This document shows positions 11,110 to 19,916 of a stretch of DNA of 64,000 nt, piece by piece (position 1 is the first letter of the stretch; every line of letters begins with the position of its first letter). The position numbers and the translations under genes are program-made. The stretch lies in the NCBI GenBank assembly GCA_003339645.1, contig QNUV01000021.1:434001-498000 (forward strand). The letters run 5' to 3'. This DNA comes from Microbacterium arborescens. Its GTDB lineage: Bacteria > Actinomycetota > Actinomycetes > Actinomycetales > Microbacteriaceae. The notes beneath the pieces were generated by a model that was given only the letters and a program-made list of their open reading frames with translations, did not search any database and was not told the origin of the DNA.

Positions 11110-12005
11110 CCCTCACGCCCGTCGCTCCCGCGCCCGTCACCGCGTCACCCGCGACCGCCCCGCGTCCGCCGCGTCTGCGCCTGCGCCCCTCGGCCGTCGT
11201 CGGGTTCACCATGATCGGGCTCGTCATCGCCCTCTCCGCGCTGCGCCCGGTGCTGCCGGGGTTCGATCCGATGGGGCAGGACCTCTCGCGGGCTCTGCTG
11301 CCGCCGTTCACGGACCCCGCCCACCCCCTCGGGACCGACCCGCTCGGCCGCGACCTGTTCAGCCGGGTGGCCCTGGCGTCGTCGGTCACCCTGGGGATCA
11401 CCCTCGCGATCGTGGCCCTCAACGCCCTCATCGGGACGACCGTCGGGATCGTGTCCGGCTACTTCGGGGGCAAGGTCGAAGCCGGCCTCTCGGTGCTGTC
11501 GAACACGGTGCTGGCGATGCCCGTGGTGCTGCTGCTCATCGCCATCTGCGCCGTCGTCTCACCGAGCGCGGGTCTGACGATCCTCGTCGTCGGCTGCACC
11601 TGGTGGGTCGGCTACGCCCGCGTGACCCGGAACATCACGGCGGCGCTGCGACGGCAGGACTTCGTCGTCGCCCCGCTGACGCAGGGCGCCGACACCTTCT
11701 GGACCATCACGCGCCACGTGGTGCCCAACGTTTGGCCGCACACCCTCATCATCGCCGCCACGGACATCGCCACCATCGTCCTCATCGAGGCGTCGCTGGA
11801 GTACCTCGGGCTCGGCGTCCAGCCGCCCACGCCGAGCTGGGGCGCGATGATCTTCGACGGTCAGAAGTACCTGTCGACCGACCCCTGGCTGGTCATCCTG
11901 CCCGGACTCGTCATGTTCCTCGCCGTCGCGGGAGCCCAGTTCGTCAGTCAGCAGTTCACCGCGGAGGCGCGCGGCGCCCTGCTGCGCAAGGGAGGCCGGC
12001 GATGA
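11106..12005 (+). CDS. peptide/nickel-type ABC transporter permease, DppC-like
   Basis: This second permease subunit has 299 residues. A cytoplasmic proline/alanine-rich N-terminus is followed by a first membrane span and the DppC hallmark HPLGTDPLGRDLFSRV at about residue 77. The EAA-type coupling loop (ALRRQDFVVAPLTQGADTFWTITRHVVPN) and the ending SLEYLGLGVQPPTPSWGAM are characteristic. Start and stop both overlap their neighbours by four bases (ATGA at 11106 and 12002), so stoichiometric production with the other subunits is expected. Confidence 0.93.
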   Translation: MTLTPVAPAPVTASPATAPRPPRLRLRPSAVVGFTMIGLVIALSALRPVLPGFDPMGQDLSRALLPPFTDPAHPLGTDPLGRDLFSRVALASSVTLGITLAIVALNALIGTTVGIVSGYFGGKVEAGLSVLSNTVLAMPVVLLLIAICAVVSPSAGLTILVVGCTWWVGYARVTRNITAALRRQDFVVAPLTQGADTFWTITRHVVPNVWPHTLIIAATDIATIVLIEASLEYLGLGVQPPTPSWGAMIFDGQKYLSTDPWLVILPGLVMFLAVAGAQFVSQQFTAEARGALLRKGGRR

Positions 12006-13612
12006 CCGCATCCGTCCTGACCATCGAGGATCTGTCCCTCGAGGCCGTCACCCCCACCGGCCCGCGGCCGCTCGTGGCCGGCGTATCGCTCGACGTCGGG
12101 CGCGGCCGCGCGCTCGGGATCGTTGGCGAGTCGGGGTCGGGCAAGAGCCTCACCATGCTCGCGACGATGGGACTGCTGCCCGAGGGCGTTCGCGTGACGT
12201 CCGGCCGGATCCTCCTCGATGGACGCGACGTCACGGCGCTCACGGACCGCGAGCTGCGGTCGAGCCGGGGCCGCGTCGCGGCCATGATCTTCCAGGACCC
12301 GATGTCGTCGCTCAACCCGCTGCGCGCGGTCGGCGCGCAGGTGGCCAGCGCCGTGCGGGTCCACGCGCCCGGCCTCGGACGCGGCGCCGCCCGGCGGCGC
12401 GCGGTCGAGCTCCTCGAGTCGGTCGGGGTCCGCAACGCCGCCGAGCGGGCCGCAGCCCGGCCGCACCAGTGGTCGGGCGGGATGCGGCAGCGCGCGATGA
12501 TCGCGATGGCGATCGCCCACGATCCCCTGCTGCTCATCGCCGACGAGCCGACCACGGCGCTCGACGTGACCGTGCAGGCGCAGGTCATGGCGCTGCTCGA
12601 CGAGGTGCGCGAGCGCACCGGCTCGGCGCTCGCGCTCATCACGCACGACCTCGGTCTCGTGGGCGAGCACACCGACGACATCGCCGTCATGCGCGCCGGG
12701 AGCATCGTCGAACGAGGCGCGACCGCCGACGTGCTCGCCGCCCCGCGCGAGGAGTACACGCGGATGCTGCTCGCCGCCGTCCCGTCGGCGCACGAGCCGC
12801 CCGCCCGCGTGGCGGCCGTGGTGGTCGACGATGCTGCGGAGATCGCGCTGGAGGTGAGCGACCTCGTCGTCGAGTACCCCGGCCGCCGCGGTGGCACCGT
12901 GCGCGCGGTCGACGGCGTCTCGCTGCAAATCCGCGCGGGCGAGACCCTCGCCGTGGTCGGCGAGTCCGGATGCGGCAAGTCCTCGCTGCTGCGCGCGATC
13001 CTCGGGCTCACCCCGGCCGCTTCGGGCCGCGTGACGATCGCGGGCACGGCCGCGGCCCCCGCCATCGCCGGACGCACCGCCGCGGAGCGCGCCCGGGCGC
13101 AGATCGTCTTCCAGGACCCCTCGTCGGCCCTCGACCCCCGGGTCAGCGTCGCCGGCTCCGTGGCGGAGCCGCTGCGCGTGCGGCACGCGTACAGCCCGGA
13201 CCGCGTCCGCGAGCTGCTCGCGGGCGTCGGCCTCGACCCGTCGTTCGACGACCGGCTGCCCCGACGTCTCTCCGGCGGGCAGCGTCAGCGCGTCGGGATC
13301 GCCCGCGCTCTCGCGCTCGACCCGGCGCTCGTGCTCCTCGACGAGCCGGTCTCGGCGCTGGACGTGTCGATCCAGGCGCAAGTGCTCGACCTCCTCCGCG
13401 ACCTGCAGCGCGAGCACCGGCTCGCCTACCTCTTCGTCTCGCACGATCTGGGCGTGGTGCGCGGCATCGCCGACCGGGTCGTCGTGATGGAGGGCGGCCG
13501 CATCGTCGAGCACGGCCCCACCGAAGACGTCTTCACCGACCCGCAGCATCCCTACACCCGCACCCTCCTCGACGCCATTCCCCGTCTCACCGCTCGAAAG
13601 GCACTCACATGA
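12002..13612 (+). CDS. fused double ATP-binding subunit of a Dpp-type ABC transporter
   Basis: Both nucleotide-binding domains usually encoded as dppD and dppF are on one 536-residue polypeptide. The first domain has Walker A GESGSGKS (about residue 45), signature WSGGMRQR and Walker B LLIADEP. The second has Walker A GESGCGKS (about residue 320), signature LSGGQRQR and Walker B VLLDEP. Each is followed by the oligopeptide-transporter extension (EEYTRMLLAAVPS; QHPYTRTLLDAIP). ATGA overlaps join it to both neighbours. Such fusions are known in other actinobacteria and GsiA-like systems. Confidence 0.93.
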   Translation: MTASVLTIEDLSLEAVTPTGPRPLVAGVSLDVGRGRALGIVGESGSGKSLTMLATMGLLPEGVRVTSGRILLDGRDVTALTDRELRSSRGRVAAMIFQDPMSSLNPLRAVGAQVASAVRVHAPGLGRGAARRRAVELLESVGVRNAAERAAARPHQWSGGMRQRAMIAMAIAHDPLLLIADEPTTALDVTVQAQVMALLDEVRERTGSALALITHDLGLVGEHTDDIAVMRAGSIVERGATADVLAAPREEYTRMLLAAVPSAHEPPARVAAVVVDDAAEIALEVSDLVVEYPGRRGGTVRAVDGVSLQIRAGETLAVVGESGCGKSSLLRAILGLTPAASGRVTIAGTAAAPAIAGRTAAERARAQIVFQDPSSALDPRVSVAGSVAEPLRVRHAYSPDRVRELLAGVGLDPSFDDRLPRRLSGGQRQRVGIARALALDPALVLLDEPVSALDVSIQAQVLDLLRDLQREHRLAYLFVSHDLGVVRGIADRVVVMEGGRIVEHGPTEDVFTDPQHPYTRTLLDAIPRLTARKALT

Positions 13613-15153
13613 CCCGACACACCTCCCGGCGCGCCCTCGCCGGCGGATCCCTCCTCACCCTCGGCGCCCTCGTGCTCGCCGGCTGCGCCGGCGGGTTCGA
13701 CTCCCCGTCCGGCGGCTCCGCCTCGGGGTCGGCCCAGACATCCATCACCGCCGCCCTGCCCACCGACCCGACGTCGATGGATCCCATCCGCTCGGGCGCT
13801 CTCGTGGTGCTGTCGGTGTTCTTCCACACGCACGACCAGCTCGTGAAGATCACCGCCGACGGCGAGATGGTGCCCAAGCTCGCGACCGACTGGACCGCGA
13901 ACGCCGACCTGACCGAGTGGGAGTTCACCCTCCAGCCCGACGTCACGGCGAGCAACGGCGAGGAGATCACCGCTGACGACGTCGTGTTCTCGTACGAGAC
14001 GATCCTCGGCGACCCGACGGGCGAGAACTACGCCTACCTCTCGTCGGTCGACCGCGTCGAGAAGGTCGACGACCTGACGGTGCGCTTCGTCCTGAAGCAG
14101 CCCTTCTCGGCGTTCCCCCGAAACACCTCGCTCATCTCGATCGTCCCGGCCGACACCTATCAGGAGATGGGTCCCGACGCCTACGCCCGCGAGCCGATCG
14201 GATCGGGCCCCTACGTCTTCGACTCCATCACCCCGGGCGTCTCGTACGACCTCGTCCGCAACGAGGACTACTGGGGCGAGTCCCCCGCCATCGAGACCAT
14301 CTCGCTGCAGCCGGTCTCGTCCGCCGAGTCGCGTGCGAGCGGCGTGCTCTCGGGCGACCTCGACGTGGCCCAGATCGGTCCGACCCAGGTCTCGAGCATC
14401 GAGTCGGCCGGCAACGCGCAGGTGTTCTCGGCCCTGTCGAACGGCGTGGTCTTCCTCGGCGCCAACTCGACGGCCGGCCCGCTCCAGGACGTCCGCGTCC
14501 GGGAGGCCATCGGCCATGCGATCGACACGGAGGCGATCGTCGACTCGCTGCTGGCCGGACTCGCCGAGCCGGCGAAGGCGATGCTCGCCCCCGCCGTCGA
14601 GGGCTACTCCGACGACGTCGAGGCGATCGGCTACGACCCGGAGGCGGCGCGCGCGCTGCTCGCGGAGGCCGGGTACGACGGCACCCCGATCCCCTTCGAC
14701 TACGCCACCGATGGCCGCATCCCGCTCTCGAGCGAAGTGGCCCAGAGCATCCAGGGCTACCTCGAGACCGTCGGCATCGCCGTCGACATGCGCGGCGCCG
14801 ACCAGCAGAGCCACACGCTCAAGGTCCGCGGCAAGGAGATGCAGGGCATCTACCTGAACACGTGGGCTCCCTCCACCCTCGACGGCGACCTGCCCCTGAC
14901 CGACTTCTACGAGCCGGCGGGCAACAACAACTACGCACTCGACCCCGCGACCACCGAGCTCGCCGAGCGCCAGCGCGGCGTCGAGGGCGCCGCGCGCGAA
15001 GACGTCTTCGCCGAGCTGCTCGGCTACAGCAACGAGCAGGTCTACTTCGTGCCGCTGTACGTCCCCGCCAACAACTTCGCCGCCGGATCGTCGCTGCAGT
15101 GGACCCCGCGCGCCGACGGCCTGTACGACTTCACCGAGACGAGCTTCGAATGA
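13609..15153 (+). CDS. extracellular solute-binding lipoprotein, family 5 (DppA/OppA type)
   Basis: This 514-residue lipoprotein captures the substrate outside the membrane. The signal peptide ends in a lipobox LVLAGC at about residue 25. The family-5 fold is shown by PTSMDPIRS near the start, the cluster LATDWTANADLTEWEFTL, and the ITADDVVFSYE and GSGPYVF motifs. An AAAGG ribosome site lies upstream, and the ATG overlaps the ATPase stop (ATGA). Placing the binding protein fourth rather than first in the operon is less common. The ligand cannot be deduced from sequence alone. Confidence 0.92.
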   Translation: MTRHTSRRALAGGSLLTLGALVLAGCAGGFDSPSGGSASGSAQTSITAALPTDPTSMDPIRSGALVVLSVFFHTHDQLVKITADGEMVPKLATDWTANADLTEWEFTLQPDVTASNGEEITADDVVFSYETILGDPTGENYAYLSSVDRVEKVDDLTVRFVLKQPFSAFPRNTSLISIVPADTYQEMGPDAYAREPIGSGPYVFDSITPGVSYDLVRNEDYWGESPAIETISLQPVSSAESRASGVLSGDLDVAQIGPTQVSSIESAGNAQVFSALSNGVVFLGANSTAGPLQDVRVREAIGHAIDTEAIVDSLLAGLAEPAKAMLAPAVEGYSDDVEAIGYDPEAARALLAEAGYDGTPIPFDYATDGRIPLSSEVAQSIQGYLETVGIAVDMRGADQQSHTLKVRGKEMQGIYLNTWAPSTLDGDLPLTDFYEPAGNNNYALDPATTELAERQRGVEGAAREDVFAELLGYSNEQVYFVPLYVPANNFAAGSSLQWTPRADGLYDFTETSFE

Positions 15154-16370
15154 CCCGCACCATCCTCTCCCGCGTCCGTCCCTGGGGCGGCGCGACCACC
15201 GATGTGATCGTGGACGGCGGTGTCATCATCGGCACCGCCGCCCCCGGCACCGCGGACACCACCGCCGCGGACGTCGTCGACGGACGGGGCCGGATCCTGA
15301 TCCCCTCGTTCGCCGACGTCCACGTGCACCTGGACTCCACGCGCGTCGGCCTGCCGTTCCGCCCCCACACCGGTTCGCCCGGCGTCTGGAACATGATGCT
15401 CAACGACCGCCGCAACTGGCGCAAGGCCGAGGTCTCGATCGAGGAGCGGGTCGCGACGACCCTCGAGCGGGCGATCGCCCGCGGCACGACCGCCGTCCGG
15501 ACATACGCGCAGGTCGACGTCGACGCCGGCCACGAACGCCTCGACGCGGTCGTCGCCGCGCGCGAGGCCAATGCCGGGCGCTGCGACGTCGAGATCATCG
15601 CGTTCCCGCAGGCGGGCCTGCTGCGCGAGGCGGGATCGGCCGACGTGCTCGATGAGGCCATGGCACGCGGCGCCGACGTCGTGGGCGGCATCGACCCCTG
15701 TGCGCTCGACCGCGATCCGGTGCGCCATCTCGACATCGTCTTCGGCATCGCCGAGAAGCACGGCGCCCCGATCGACATCCACCTGCACGAGCCCGATCAG
15801 CTGGCGAAGTTCTCGGCCGAGCTGATCATCGAGCGCACCCGCGCGACGGGGATGCAGGGGCGGGTCACCATCTCGCACGGGTACGGCCTCGGCCGCCTGC
15901 CCGAAGCGCAGCTGCGGCCGCTCCTCGACGAGATGCGGGAGCTCGACATCTCGATGGCGACGATCGCCCCGCCGACGGCGCTCCCGACGCTGATGCTGGC
16001 CGAGTACGGCATCCGGCTCGGACTCGGCCAGGACGGTCAGCGCGACTACTGGTCGCCCTACGGCAACACCGACATGCTCGACCGCACGTGGCAGCTCGCC
16101 TTCACCAACGGCTTCCGCCGCGACGAGGACATCGAGCACTGTGTCGCTATCGCCACGGTCGGCGGCCGCTCCGTCATGGGGCTGGCGCCGGGCCTGAACG
16201 GTGCGGCCGACCGCCCGGGGCTCGCCGAGGGAGATCCGGCCGACCTCGTGCTCGTGTCGGGCGACACGGTCACTGCGGCGGTCATGGACCGGTCCCCCGA
16301 TCGAACCGTGCTCTACCGCGGCGTCGTCGTCGCCGACGGGCTCGAGCTCACCGGAGGGGTGACCGCGTGA
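15150..16370 (+). CDS. amidohydrolase-superfamily protein, cytosine-deaminase-like
   Basis: This metal-dependent hydrolase (406 residues) of the CodA-like amidohydrolase group probably deaminates or opens a cyclic nitrogen compound. Metal ligands are visible as HVHLD (about residues 56-60), HLHEP (about 212), SHGYGL (about 245) and an aspartate in GQDGQRD (about 296). The C-terminus returns to the composite beta-sandwich (DPADLVLVSGDT). It lies between the binding protein and the OCD gene with four-base overlaps on both sides, which ties its substrate to the transporter. True cytosine deaminase activity is possible but not shown. Confidence 0.85.
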   Translation: MTRTILSRVRPWGGATTDVIVDGGVIIGTAAPGTADTTAADVVDGRGRILIPSFADVHVHLDSTRVGLPFRPHTGSPGVWNMMLNDRRNWRKAEVSIEERVATTLERAIARGTTAVRTYAQVDVDAGHERLDAVVAAREANAGRCDVEIIAFPQAGLLREAGSADVLDEAMARGADVVGGIDPCALDRDPVRHLDIVFGIAEKHGAPIDIHLHEPDQLAKFSAELIIERTRATGMQGRVTISHGYGLGRLPEAQLRPLLDEMRELDISMATIAPPTALPTLMLAEYGIRLGLGQDGQRDYWSPYGNTDMLDRTWQLAFTNGFRRDEDIEHCVAIATVGGRSVMGLAPGLNGAADRPGLAEGDPADLVLVSGDTVTAAVMDRSPDRTVLYRGVVVADGLELTGGVTA

Positions 16371-17362
16371 CCCTGCTTCTCGGGGCGTCCGAGCTGGAGT
16401 CCCTCGTCGACCGTGACGCCGCCCTCGAAGCGGTGGCGCGGGCGTTCGCGGAGATCGCGGACGGCGGGGCGCACCAGCCCGGCCCCACCTCGATGGCGAC
16501 GCGCGGCGACACGGGACGGTTCATCCTCATGGCAGCGGTCTCCGATGCGGCGGGCCTCGCGGGGGTCAAGCTGCTCGCCGACGTCCCCGACAACGCCGAG
16601 CGCGACCTGCCGACGCAGCGGTCGATGATCCTGATCGTCGACCGCGCCGACGGCGCCCCGGTCGCGCTGCTGCACGGCCGCGTCCCGACGCGCGTGCGCA
16701 CCGCGGCCGCGAGCGCCGTCGCCACCAGAGCCCTCGCCCACGACGACAGCCGGTCCCTGGGCCTGCTGGGGGCGGGGGCGCTCGCCCGCGAGCATGTCCG
16801 CGCGCTGCGGACCGTGCGACCGTTCGAACGCCTCACCGTCTGGTCGCGCTCGGCCGCCACCGTCGCGCGCTTCGCCGCCGACGTCGAACGCTCGGGCGAC
16901 TGGGACGGTGAGATCGTCGCGGCATCCTCGCCGCGCGAGGTCGTCGACGCCTCCGACGTCGTCTGCACGCTGACCCCGTCGGTGGAGCCGATCCTCTCCG
17001 GCGCGTGGCTGCGGCCGGGTCAGCACCTCAACGTCGTCGGGGCACGGCCGCGTCCCGACGAGCGCGAGGTCGACGGGGCCGCCCTCGCCAGATCCTCCGT
17101 GTGGGTCGACGACCGCGCGACGGCCGAGACCAAATCGGGCGACCTCCTCCTCGCCGTCGCCGAGGGAGCCCTCACCCTCGACGACGTCGTGGGGACGCTC
17201 GGCGAGGTGCTCACGGGTCGGGTGCGCGGCCGCGCCGGCCACGACGAGATCACCCTCTTCGACTCGGTCGGCATCGGCGCACAGGATGTCGCCGTGGCGG
17301 CCGTCCTGCTCGACGCTGCGCACGAGCGCGGCATCGGGACGCGCGTCGACCTCAACGCCTGA
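16367..17362 (+). CDS. ornithine cyclodeaminase / mu-crystallin family protein
   Basis: This NAD(P)-binding enzyme (331 residues) belongs to the family of ornithine cyclodeaminase, alanine dehydrogenase and ketimine reductases. The Rossmann motif LGLLGAGALAREHVRAL lies at about residues 126-142. The catalytic-region lysine and arginine candidates are in GVKLLADVPDN and PTRVRTAAASAVATRALA. The GTG start overlaps the amidohydrolase stop (GTGA) and has GGAGGGG upstream. As the last operon gene it could reduce or deaminate the product of the amidohydrolase. The exact reaction is not known. Confidence 0.88.
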   Translation: MTLLLGASELESLVDRDAALEAVARAFAEIADGGAHQPGPTSMATRGDTGRFILMAAVSDAAGLAGVKLLADVPDNAERDLPTQRSMILIVDRADGAPVALLHGRVPTRVRTAAASAVATRALAHDDSRSLGLLGAGALAREHVRALRTVRPFERLTVWSRSAATVARFAADVERSGDWDGEIVAASSPREVVDASDVVCTLTPSVEPILSGAWLRPGQHLNVVGARPRPDEREVDGAALARSSVWVDDRATAETKSGDLLLAVAEGALTLDDVVGTLGEVLTGRVRGRAGHDEITLFDSVGIGAQDVAVAAVLLDAAHERGIGTRVDLNA

Positions 17363-17383
17363 ACCCGGCCGGTCGGAGCGGTC

Positions 17384-18226
17384 TCAGTCGAGGAACACGT
17401 CGGGGAACAGCTCGCTGTCCGGCGTGCCGGGAACCGCCGCATAGCCCGAGAACTCGGTCACGCCCGACGCCTCGAGCACATCCTCGACGATGAGCGTCCT
17501 GCCCGTGTACTCGCGCGCGGGCCGGACGAGCACCTCGTAGGCGGCATCCGCGTAGATCTCCGGCGTGCGGCTCGCGGCCATCATCCGGTCACCGCCGAGA
17601 GAGTACTGCACCGCCGCCGTCGCGATCGTCGTCCGGGGCCAGAGCGTGTTCGCGGCGATCCCGTCGCCGGCGAACTCCGCCGCGATGCCGAGGGTCGCCA
17701 TCGTCATGCCGTACTTCGCGAGCGTGTAGCCGGTGTGCGCGCCGAGCCACTTCGGCGAGAGGTTGAGCGGGGGCGACAGCGACAGGATGTGCGGATTCGC
17801 GGCGTCGCGCAGCACGGGGATCGCGGCCCGCGACAGCAGGAACGTCCCGCGCACGTTGACAGCATGCATCAGATCGAAGCGCTTCGTGCCGAGCTCCAGG
17901 GTGCCCGAGAGGTCGATGGCCGAGGCGTTGTTCACCACGATGTCGATGCCGCCGAACTCGCCCTGCGTCTTCAGCACGGCCTCGGTGATGGAGTCCTCGT
18001 CGCGCACGTCGCCGACGATCGGCAGCGCCTGACCCCCCGCCGCGACGATCTCGGCCGCGGCGGTGTGCACCGTGCCCTCGAGCTTCGGATGCGGCTGGTC
18101 CGTCTTGGCGAGCAGCGCGATGTTCGCGCCGTCGCGCGCGGCTCGGAGCGCGATGGCCAAGCCGATGCCGCGGCTTCCGCCCGACATCAGCAGCGTCTTG
18201 CCCGCCAAGGGCTTCGCGTCGGTCAT
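17384..18226 (-). CDS. short-chain dehydrogenase/reductase, HSDL2-like
   Basis: This NAD(P)-dependent oxidoreductase has 280 residues. The cofactor motif GGSRGIGLAIA is at about residue 16, VNNAS at about 97, and the catalytic YxxxK is in YTLAKYG at about 167. The insertion after the second strand (AKTDQPHPKLEGT) is typical of the HSDL2/DHRS-like SDRs that handle acyl or hydroxy-steroid-like substrates. It is last in a three-gene minus-strand unit with an enoyl-CoA hydratase and another SDR; its ATG overlaps the hydratase stop. A role in acyl-CoA breakdown is inferred. Confidence 0.9.
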   Translation of the reverse strand: MTDAKPLAGKTLLMSGGSRGIGLAIALRAARDGANIALLAKTDQPHPKLEGTVHTAAAEIVAAGGQALPIVGDVRDEDSITEAVLKTQGEFGGIDIVVNNASAIDLSGTLELGTKRFDLMHAVNVRGTFLLSRAAIPVLRDAANPHILSLSPPLNLSPKWLGAHTGYTLAKYGMTMATLGIAAEFAGDGIAANTLWPRTTIATAAVQYSLGGDRMMAASRTPEIYADAAYEVLVRPAREYTGRTLIVEDVLEASGVTEFSGYAAVPGTPDSELFPDVFLD

Positions 18227-19032
18227 CGGTTCTCCTCGGTTCGGGTGCGGCGAGCGGATGCGGCGGCGAACGCGTCGATGCGAACGCGCGCCTCGGGGGT
18301 GTCGAAGCGCGTTCCGATCGTCCGCGCCTCGTCGTCGAGGTTCTCGGCGAGAGTGCGCCCGGCGCCTTCTCGGACGAGGCGCTTGGCCTGCCCGAACGCA
18401 GTCGTCGCGCCGTCCAGCCAGGCTGCGGCGAGCGCCTGGGCGCGAGCTGCCGGATCATCGACGACCTCGGCGATGAGCCCCCAGTCGAGCGCGGTCGCGG
18501 CGTCGAGCGCCGTGTCGTGGAGCAGCAGCTGCAAGGCCCGCCGCTGGCCGATCGCGGCCGGGAGCAGGGTCGACACGCCGAGGTCGGGAGTGAGCCCGAT
18601 GTTCGCGTACTTGCTGACGAAGACCGCCGACGGCGATGCGACGATGTAGTCGGCGACCAGCATGATGCCGAGCCCTCCCCCGGCGACCGCACCCTGCACG
18701 GCGGCGACGATCGGCACCGTCGCAGTGGTCAGCGACGTGATGCCGTCGTGGATGACGCGGGCCGTCTCGGTGACCGCCGCGCCGCCCATCCCGGAGGTCG
18801 ACATCGACACGACGTCGCCGCCGGCGCAGAAGGCGCGGCCCGCCGCATCCAGGATGACGGCCCCGATCGACGCGTCGGCCGCGACCTCGGCGGCGACCTC
18901 GCGCCAGCGGACGGCCATCTCGGCGTCGACCGCGTTGAGGGAGGCCGGACGGTTCAGAGTGATGCGCGCGAGCGCGCCCTCGCGCCGCAGCAGGACGGTG
19001 TCGGATGCGGTGTCGGATGCAGTGTCGGTCAT
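18223..19032 (-). CDS. enoyl-CoA hydratase/isomerase
   Basis: This crotonase-fold protein (269 residues) would hydrate 2-enoyl-CoA in beta-oxidation or branched-chain breakdown. The oxyanion-hole segments FCAGGDVVSM (about 67) and AVAGGGLGIMLVADY (about 112) are intact, and a glycine/aspartate pair in IGLTPDLGVSTLL sits where the catalytic acids usually are. The ATG at 19032 was chosen by the four-base overlap with the upstream SDR stop. The N-terminus carries a tandem TASD repeat encoded by 12-base units, just ahead of the conserved fold. Confidence 0.92.
   Translation of the reverse strand: MTDTASDTASDTVLLRREGALARITLNRPASLNAVDAEMAVRWREVAAEVAADASIGAVILDAAGRAFCAGGDVVSMSTSGMGGAAVTETARVIHDGITSLTTATVPIVAAVQGAVAGGGLGIMLVADYIVASPSAVFVSKYANIGLTPDLGVSTLLPAAIGQRRALQLLLHDTALDAATALDWGLIAEVVDDPAARAQALAAAWLDGATTAFGQAKRLVREGAGRTLAENLDDEARTIGTRFDTPEARVRIDAFAAASARRTRTEENR
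18998..19028 (-). repeat. 12-base tandem repeat at the enoyl-CoA hydratase start
   Basis: Two 12-base units (18998-19009, 19010-19021) differing at the last base, and a truncated third, encode the DTASDTASD N-terminus. The length is in frame, so a copy change would only alter the N-terminal tail. Confidence 0.7.
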
Positions 19033-19790
19033 CGTGGTGCCATTCTGATCGCGCCGTCGAGACGGATCGTCTCGCCGTTGAGGTAGTCGTTGTCGACGAT
19101 GTGGGCGGCGAGCGCGGCGAACTCCTCGGGCGCTCCCAGCCGCTGCGGGTACGGCACCTGCTCGCCGAGCGAGCGCTGCGCGGCATCCGGCAGCCCGGCC
19201 ATCATGGGGGTCTGCATGATCCCGGGGGCGATGGTGCAGACGCGGATGCCGTAGCGCGCGAGCTCCCGGGCGATCGGCAGGGTCATCGCGTGCACCGCCC
19301 CCTTCGACGCGGCGTAGGCCGGCTGCCCGATCTGGCCTTCGAAGGCGGCGACGGAGGCCGTGTTGACGATGACGCCGCGGGCGCCGGTCTCGGTCGGCTG
19401 GGTCCGGGCGATCGCCGCCGAAGCCTGGGCCACGACGTTGTAGGTGCCGACGAGGTTGATGCGGATGACGCGCTCGAAGTCCGGCAGCGGCGTGGGGTGT
19501 CCTTCTCGGTCGAGCACCTTGGCGGGCGGCGCGATCCCGGCGCAGTTGACGACGACCCGCAGAGGCGCGGTCTCGCCGGCTGTCTCGACGGCCGCGGCGA
19601 CCTCGCCCGGATCGGTGACGTCGGCCGGCGCGAACCGGCCGCCGATCTCGGCTGCGACCTCGGGCCCGGATGACCCCGGGAGGTCGACGATCGTGACGTG
19701 GGCGCCGGCGGCGGCGAGGCGCCGCGCCGTGGCCGCACCCAGGCCGCTGGCGCCGCCCGTGATGAGGGCGGAGACTCCCGCGATCTGCAT
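19029..19790 (-). CDS. 3-hydroxyacyl-CoA dehydrogenase of the SDR type (HSD17B10-like)
   Basis: The 253-residue SDR has [13 protein letters not shown] at about residue 9, [17 protein letters not shown] at about 84, and the catalytic YAASK at about 160. The combination of [21 protein letters not shown] and [15 protein letters not shown] matches type-II 3-hydroxyacyl-CoA / 3-hydroxy-2-methylbutyryl-CoA dehydrogenases used in fatty-acid and isoleucine breakdown. A strong GAAGGAG ribosome site precedes the ATG. It heads the three-gene unit with enoyl-CoA hydratase and a further SDR, all coupled by ATGA overlaps. Confidence 0.92.
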   Translation of the reverse strand: MQIAGVSALITGGASGLGAATARRLAAAGAHVTIVDLPGSSGPEVAAEIGGRFAPADVTDPGEVAAAVETAGETAPLRVVVNCAGIAPPAKVLDREGHPTPLPDFERVIRINLVGTYNVVAQASAAIARTQPTETGARGVIVNTASVAAFEGQIGQPAYAASKGAVHAMTLPIARELARYGIRVCTIAPGIMQTPMMAGLPDAAQRSLGEQVPYPQRLGAPEEFAALAAHIVDNDYLNGETIRLDGAIRMAPR

Positions 19791-19916
19791 GTGTTCTCCT
19801 TCGAACTCGCCCCTCCACCCTAGAACGTCGACAGGCTGAGCCGCCGTTTCGCCGGAGTCGGGCGGGAGACCGGGGCGGGTACGACGGAGTGGGGTGGGAG
19901 CAGGCAGGATGATGCT

